A stretch of 11,205 nucleotides of DNA, taken from Syntrophaceae bacterium. Lineage in GTDB: Bacteria > Desulfobacterota > Desulfomonilia > Desulfomonilales > Desulfomonilaceae. The stretch covers positions 1 through 11,205 of the forward strand of contig JACWAG010000202.1 in assembly GCA_014874425.1 (NCBI GenBank). The letters are read 5' to 3'. The notes under the pieces were generated by a model, which did not search any database, had not been told where the DNA came from, and saw only the letters and a program-made list of their open reading frames with translations. Position 1 is the first letter of the stretch. Each line of letters begins with the position of its first letter. Shown here in pieces: positions 7,877 through 11,205 of the stretch. The position numbers were made by a program, and so were the translations under genes.

Positions 7877-8347
7877 TCAAATACGAAGAGAACAATTCAG
7901 GAGGAAAGTTTGATCGGGAGGTGAAATGGCTGGTTCTTCAAAGGAATGCTGAAGCTGGTTCCTTGTAATCAAGACTGAGTCAATGAGAACGCAGGAAGCC
8001 GAGTCAGCCTTGTCAACGCGATCCGATTTGACATTCTCGGATATACCAACCAATTGGAGATGTTTCAGGCAGGAACAGTGACCACAATTCAAATTTGTCG
8101 TCTTTGTGAAAGTGTGGGTCGGTTCATTTGATGGATGGCGCATGCTGCAGCAGCTTTGCGCTTGAGTCTTTTTATTTGAACAACATGAGTCCATTTGAGG
8201 CGGAGACTGATCCGCGTCCAGGGCGTCGCCCAGGCAGGAATGAGCCATGGTTTTGCAACAGCAGGGGATAGCGGAAGAAGGCGACACAGTCATCCCAATG
8301 AATGACACACAGTAAAAAATCACAAGAACTTTTTGAAACGCCTTCAT
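7877..8347 (-). CDS. Small secreted Cys-rich protein, probable metal binder
   Basis: No family recognised. The protein is 156 residues long. Residues 1-26 form a clear signal peptide (positive start, hydrophobic stretch, cleavage likely after SSA), so the mature chain is periplasmic. The mature chain has 13 Cys in clusters: CCC (29-31), C38, CC (55-56), CC (66-67), CGHCSC (88-93), then C119 and C152; His residues sit beside several of them. This density and clustering suggest soft-metal binding or redox buffering. It lies 131 bases upstream of the metal operon on the same strand and may be cotranscribed. A good promoter precedes it at 8378-8405, and AAGGCG is about 5 bases before the ATG. Protein-coding status is supported by the signal peptide, promoter and ribosome site; function is inferred only from composition and context. 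Confidence 0.78.
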   Translation of the reverse strand: MKAFQKVLVIFYCVSFIGMTVSPSSAIPCCCKTMAHSCLGDALDADQSPPQMDSCCSNKKTQAQSCCSMRHPSNEPTHTFTKTTNLNCGHCSCLKHLQLVGISENVKSDRVDKADSASCVLIDSVLITRNQLQHSFEEPAISPPDQTFLLNCSLRI

Positions 8348-8629
8348 TTGTCGCCTTTTGGAATTCTCTACTGAATTAGTCTAGTTCCAAATATCCTTTT
8401 GTCAAGCGGTTTGTCTTTTTCTCTGTGAATATTGCAATTTTTGTTGATTGTCCGGGATCAGCCGAGGTATCCTTTCGATTATTACAATTCAACTTTCTAT
8501 ATACTACCTATCGAACGTAGAAATCCCGCGTGGGCCGAAAAGTTTTTTTTGAATGAGTTCTTGCTCGATTAACCCGTTACAGGATAAATTGGAGAATGAA
8601 GCTACAAATAATGAAAGAGGGTTTGAAGT
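8348..8629. other. Divergent intergenic region between the Cys-rich and DUF3786 genes
   Basis: 282 bases with no coding frame of note. It carries the minus-strand promoter at 8378-8405. For the plus strand there is a -10-like TATACT at 8500-8505, with no convincing -35 in front of it, so that promoter is only a weak guess. No strong hairpin or known riboswitch was recognised. Confidence 0.5.
8378..8405 (-). promoter_or_regulatory. Sigma-70-type promoter of the Cys-rich gene
   Basis: On the minus strand a perfect -35 TTGACA (8400-8405) and a 4/6 -10 TAGACT (8378-8383) are separated by 16 bases. Transcription would start near 8371, giving a leader of about 24 bases before the ATG at 8347. The match is good but unproven, and no operator was recognised. 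Confidence 0.5.
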
Positions 8630-9235
8630 ATGGGTTGCGCATCCCCTAATATTTTTCACTGGGAAGATCTAGCCAGTCAACCCGTTGAGAAAGTTTCCGG
8701 ACAACCGGGAGTTAAATCCGCCACTGATGGTCGGTCGTACGATGTTCAATTTTTAGATGCCGTTTATCATGTTGATCCGGTAAATCGTCAAATTGTGGAG
8801 TTAAGCCCGAACCCGTTAAGGCCTCTCTCTGAGGAGTTTCAGATCCTATTGATAAGATATTTGGTCGCGAACAATGGTGGACCGGTTACTGGCCAGGAGA
8901 TAAGTGAAAAAGACTTACCTGGAGGCGTCACATTCTTTCAGGGACCGCATGCTTTGTACGTTGAGCCCATAGTCAAACTATTTGGATCTGCGCCTGATGA
9001 ATTCGAGAAGCGTGCCAGAGAACTGGGAGGGGTACCAGCCACCTATGGCGACAGAGCCATGAAGTTCTTCCCATTTCCTGAGATCCCCGTAACTTATGTG
9101 CTATGGACAGAGGATAAGGAGTTCCCGGCGTCGGTCAATATCATGTTCGATAAATCTATAGAGAAGTGGTTTTCATTGGATATGATATTTTTGTTGTCAC
9201 TCATTGTGACTGTTCGGATAGTCAATAAAGGTTGA
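8630..9235 (+). CDS. DUF3786 domain protein
   Basis: A 201-residue soluble-looking protein matching the DUF3786 family, common in sulfate reducers, clostridia and other anaerobes. Family features seen: the YDVQFLDAVYHVDP strand region (37-50), LIRYLVANNGGPVTGQEIS (74-92), DLPGGVTFFQGPH (95-107), GDRAMKFFPFPEIPVTYVLW (140-159), and the acidic EDKEFPAS turn (161-168). There is no signal peptide; C3 is the only Cys. The family has no established function; some members sit beside corrinoid or iron-sulfur proteins, which is not the case here. GAGGG lies 9 bases before the ATG. The next gene starts 13 bases after its stop, suggesting a shared transcript, although the two products look unrelated. 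Confidence 0.85.
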   Translation: MGCASPNIFHWEDLASQPVEKVSGQPGVKSATDGRSYDVQFLDAVYHVDPVNRQIVELSPNPLRPLSEEFQILLIRYLVANNGGPVTGQEISEKDLPGGVTFFQGPHALYVEPIVKLFGSAPDEFEKRARELGGVPATYGDRAMKFFPFPEIPVTYVLWTEDKEFPASVNIMFDKSIEKWFSLDMIFLLSLIVTVRIVNKG

Positions 9236-9236
9236 C

Positions 9237-9242
9237 GAGAGG
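9237..9242 (+). promoter_or_regulatory. Ribosome binding site that fixes the GTG start of the outer-membrane protein
   Basis: GAGAGG lies 6 bases before the GTG at 9249, just after the DUF3786 stop. The GTG frame gives a complete signal peptide, so this site decides the start. Confidence 0.6.
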
Positions 9243-9248
9243 CAAAAC

Positions 9249-10262
9249 GTGCAAACCTACTACTATCGAAAATGTTTCACAATTTGTTTGATCTGGAGTT
9301 TACTTGCCATTTTTTGGGCTGGATCGGCCAATGGACAGGAATATTTCGAACGGTTAGTCGGAATGCCTGTGAACTCGACGCCAATTTCAGATAGTCTGAG
9401 TGGTAGCCCTACGTTTAATTGTGACAGCGGTCACCCTACGATTTACATCGGTTACATGGGTAACAACAATGGGATACGCGCCGGTTACACTGGTCTTGTG
9501 TTACCTGGAACGTGTGTTTCCTCGTATTTTGTTTATAATCTGGACGGAATAGTGTTAGCCGCGACGGCGCCTGTTTCTGTTAGCAGGTCGCTCTCCATGC
9601 GGCTGGCTGGATCATATCTGGTCGCCATGAAGAGTAACGCGGAACAGGAAATTACTTGGCTTACTTTCCCACCAGGTATTCGGTATTGGGATTGGACCCG
9701 TAGCTCCCTTTATGGATTGGGAGCTGAAGTAGCCTATTCCATGGGACAAGGTTATTCGTTTCTAGCTGGATTTCGGTGGGAGTCGTTGACTACGAATTTT
9801 GGGGACCCTAACCCTGATTACTATTTTACCGCTTCCGGTATGGAATCGGCGCTGTCTATACAGAATTATCAACCATTTATCGGCGCTCAGGTTGAACAAG
9901 GATTTGGAAACAGTGGCCTTTTGTTAAAATTGATTGGGTTCCCGGTTATGCTGGCTTCTGTTCAACACTTCAATACGTGCAACAATAGAGGCGTGCCTTT
10001 CGCTCACGTTGGCAGCGCAAATATCAATAATGGTTATTTTGTTGAGGCTACGGGAGAAATTCGTCTTAAAAGATCAACCGCATGTGAATTGGCCGGATTC
10101 CTAAGCTGGGAATGGGTACGAGGGACCTGTTTGATGAACCTGGAACGACGTGACTTCGGTCCACCGGAAACTGTAACAGCGGCTACGGTTGATTTTTTGT
10201 ATGATCGTTCCAGTTGGACCTTTGGAGGTAAAGTTAGCATTCCATTTATTGCTCCCTATTGA
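9249..10262 (+). CDS. Probable outer-membrane beta-barrel protein of unknown function
   Basis: 337 residues starting at GTG. A signal peptide covers about 1-29 (KCFTICLIWSLLAIFWAGS, cleavage near ANGQ). The mature part has alternating aromatic/polar strands rich in Gly, Tyr, Trp and Ser, such as YGLGAEVAYSMGQGYSFLAG (155-174) and FRWESLTTNF (175-184), and ends in Tyr (IPFIAPY), all usual for outer-membrane barrels. The look is of the small barrel proteins abundant in Desulfomonile-like bacteria, though that is memory of the pattern and not a search. Five Cys in the mature region (58, 89, 244, 279, 294) are more than typical for a porin, so disulfides are possible. It follows DUF3786 closely and precedes the tautomerase by 63 bases. 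No evidence that it is the outer-membrane channel of the metal pump: it lacks any TolC-like character. Confidence 0.7.
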   Translation: MQTYYYRKCFTICLIWSLLAIFWAGSANGQEYFERLVGMPVNSTPISDSLSGSPTFNCDSGHPTIYIGYMGNNNGIRAGYTGLVLPGTCVSSYFVYNLDGIVLAATAPVSVSRSLSMRLAGSYLVAMKSNAEQEITWLTFPPGIRYWDWTRSSLYGLGAEVAYSMGQGYSFLAGFRWESLTTNFGDPNPDYYFTASGMESALSIQNYQPFIGAQVEQGFGNSGLLLKLIGFPVMLASVQHFNTCNNRGVPFAHVGSANINNGYFVEATGEIRLKRSTACELAGFLSWEWVRGTCLMNLERRDFGPPETVTAATVDFLYDRSSWTFGGKVSIPFIAPY

Positions 10263-10312
10263 TCCCACAGTCGATCCATGCAGGATGGTTCCATCTAATG
10301 GCGAATAGCGAC

Positions 10313-10318
10313 AGGAGG
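10313..10318 (+). promoter_or_regulatory. Strong Shine-Dalgarno of the tautomerase gene
   Basis: A perfect AGGAGG, 7 bases before the ATG at 10326. It fixes the start so that Pro follows the initiator Met, as catalysis requires. Confidence 0.8.
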
Positions 10319-10325
10319 TTAAAAA

Positions 10326-10559
10326 ATGCCGCACATTATTGTGAAGCTATATCCAGGAAGGACGGAAGAGCAAAAAATTAGTCTTGCCGAACAAATTGCC
10401 AAGGACGTTGTAACTATAGCTAAATGCCCGGAAGAAGCAGTGTCTGTGGCCATAGAAGAAGTCGAACCTGAAAGATGGAACGAGGAAGTTTACAAGCCGT
10501 ATATCTTGAATAACGATTCGAATTTATACAAGAAGTCCGCTAAGACCTTAAGCAAATAG
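10326..10559 (+). CDS. 4-oxalocrotonate tautomerase family enzyme, PptA-like
   Basis: Small cytoplasmic tautomerase of 77 residues, the length of E. coli PptA. After Met removal the N-terminal Pro (codon 2) is the catalytic base of the superfamily. The fold signature is visible: PHIIVKLYPGRTEEQK (2-17), a helix LAEQIAKDVVTIA (20-32), then the second strand VSVAIEEVEPERW (39-51) and the NEEVYKPYI stretch. Such enzymes interconvert keto and enol forms of small acids; the physiological substrate of PptA-type proteins is unknown. It assembles as a dimer or hexamer in the family. It has its own strong ribosome site and converges with the cysteine desulfurase gene. Family call firm, substrate unknown. 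Confidence 0.9.
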   Translation: MPHIIVKLYPGRTEEQKISLAEQIAKDVVTIAKCPEEAVSVAIEEVEPERWNEEVYKPYILNNDSNLYKKSAKTLSK

Positions 10560-10567
10560 ATTTATAA

Positions 10568-10598
10568 ATTGGGTTGTGATTCTTCAGGGAAACCCAAT
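10568..10598. terminator. Possible weak bidirectional terminator hairpin
   Basis: Arms ATTGGGTT (10568-10575) and AACCCAAT (10591-10598) pair over 8 bases around a 15-base loop, between two convergent genes. On the minus strand it is followed by AT-rich sequence but no clean U run; on the plus strand there is none. The second arm touches the desulfurase stop codon. Position suits a terminator; the structure is weak. Confidence 0.35.
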
Positions 10599-11205
10599 CA
10601 TAGGCTGGATTCCAGGATTGATTGAAAAGCCTCCAAGACGGTGTCTATGTCTTCAATCGTATTTGATGGGCCCAGACTGAATCTCACACCGCCATTCGGA
10701 ATTGTACCCAAGTCTTGATGCACGAGTGGCGCACAATGTAGGCCTGAGCGAACTGCGATGTTGAAATCTCCGTCCAGAATTGCGCCTAGATCAGCGGGGT
10801 TGATGCCATCGATGTTTAGTGTGAGAAGTGGAAGATGGTTATTCGTGGTGTCAGCGCAATAAAGCCGCACACGCTTGAAAGAAGCGAGCCCATCACGTAG
10901 CCTCTTAAAAAGATCCATTTCGTATTCATAAATATGTTCAATGCCCATTTCAGCAATATAACGCATGCCGGAGGAGAGCCCAATGACGCCGAACATGTTA
11001 ATGGTGCCGGGCTCCAGATGTTGAGGATATTCCGAAGTCTGCGCTAGACTGGCCGAATCTACGCCGGTTCCTCCGAAACGGGTAGGGCGAACCTCCAAAC
11101 CATCGCGAATTACCAATCCGCCTATGCCGGTAGGGCCTAGCAACGATTTGTGTCCTGTAAACGCAATGGCGTCCAGATGCCATACCATCATGTTTATAGG
11201 TATCA
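10598..11205 (-). CDS. Cysteine desulfurase family PLP enzyme (class V aminotransferase fold), N-terminus cut by window edge
   Basis: C-terminal roughly half of a PLP enzyme of the SufS/CsdA-like group, which removes sulfur from cysteine as a persulfide. The frame stays open past the ATG at 11191 to the right edge (upstream codons read IPIN), so the real start lies outside; family members run about 380 residues and some 202 are visible. PLP-binding Lys is in AFTGHKSLLGP (codon 11147-11149). The catalytic Cys is in VRSGLHCAPLVHQDLGTIP (codon 10733-10735), and GGVRFSLGPSNTIEDID (10641-10691 region) matches the family. The pattern is closest to the selenocysteine lyase/desulfurase-like subgroup related to EF2568, judged from memory. 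No Fe-S assembly partner (SufU or IscU) is visible here; it could supply sulfur for clusters or other thio-cofactors. Confidence 0.93.
   Translation of the reverse strand, partial: IPINMMVWHLDAIAFTGHKSLLGPTGIGGLVIRDGLEVRPTRFGGTGVDSASLAQTSEYPQHLEPGTINMFGVIGLSSGMRYIAEMGIEHIYEYEMDLFKRLRDGLASFKRVRLYCADTTNNHLPLLTLNIDGINPADLGAILDGDFNIAVRSGLHCAPLVHQDLGTIPNGGVRFSLGPSNTIEDIDTVLEAFQSILESSL

Noticed and set aside
9249..10262. The barrel protein as the outer-membrane partner of the metal pump
   Set aside because: It is on the other strand in a different unit and has no TolC/CusC-like helical repeats; its strand-rich pattern suits a small barrel.

Overview
The window looks like part of the chromosome of an anaerobic Gram-negative bacterium, most likely a member of Desulfobacterota (Desulfomonile or Syntrophobacter-like). 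The grounds are a DUF3786 gene, a DUF2318 gene, a beta-barrel outer-membrane protein, two-membrane metal efflux parts and a moderate GC content. This placement is inference from gene content, not a database match.

Minus strand, 7745 down to the left edge: six closely spaced genes (gaps of about 42, 13, 9, 12 and 18 bases) that read as one metal-handling operon. In order of transcription they are: (1) a membrane-anchored protein joining an HMA metal-binding domain to a SurA-like chaperone region; (2) a DUF2318 protein with two CxxC motifs; (3) a MacB/FtsX-type ABC permease with a periplasmic CxxC; (4) its LolD/MacB-type ATPase; (5) a CusB-type periplasmic adaptor with an N-terminal heavy-metal-binding domain, a degenerate second copy and a C-terminal DUF3347-like domain; (6) a CusA-type heavy-metal RND pump cut by the left edge. 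The CusA Met ligand in the LYM motif and the TM4 Asp/Glu proton-relay residues point to Cu(I)/Ag(I). A separate Cys-rich secreted protein (7877-8347), with a good sigma-70-type promoter, lies just upstream on the same strand. The simplest reading is a copper or soft-metal detoxification locus in which an ABC module of the kind found next to DUF2318 in iron loci sits beside a CusBA pump.

Plus strand, 8630-10559: a DUF3786 protein, a GTG-started outer-membrane barrel candidate 13 bases downstream, and a PptA-sized 4-oxalocrotonate tautomerase family enzyme with a perfect Shine-Dalgarno. These have no visible link to metals. The 282 bases between 8347 and 8630 are a divergent promoter region.

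Right edge, minus strand: the C-terminal part of a class V PLP enzyme of the cysteine desulfurase family, convergent with the tautomerase and separated from it by a small hairpin.

No tRNA, rRNA, CRISPR array, insertion sequence or phage gene was seen. The pump gene at 1-2311 has no stop inside the window; direct translation gives an unbroken 770-codon frame.
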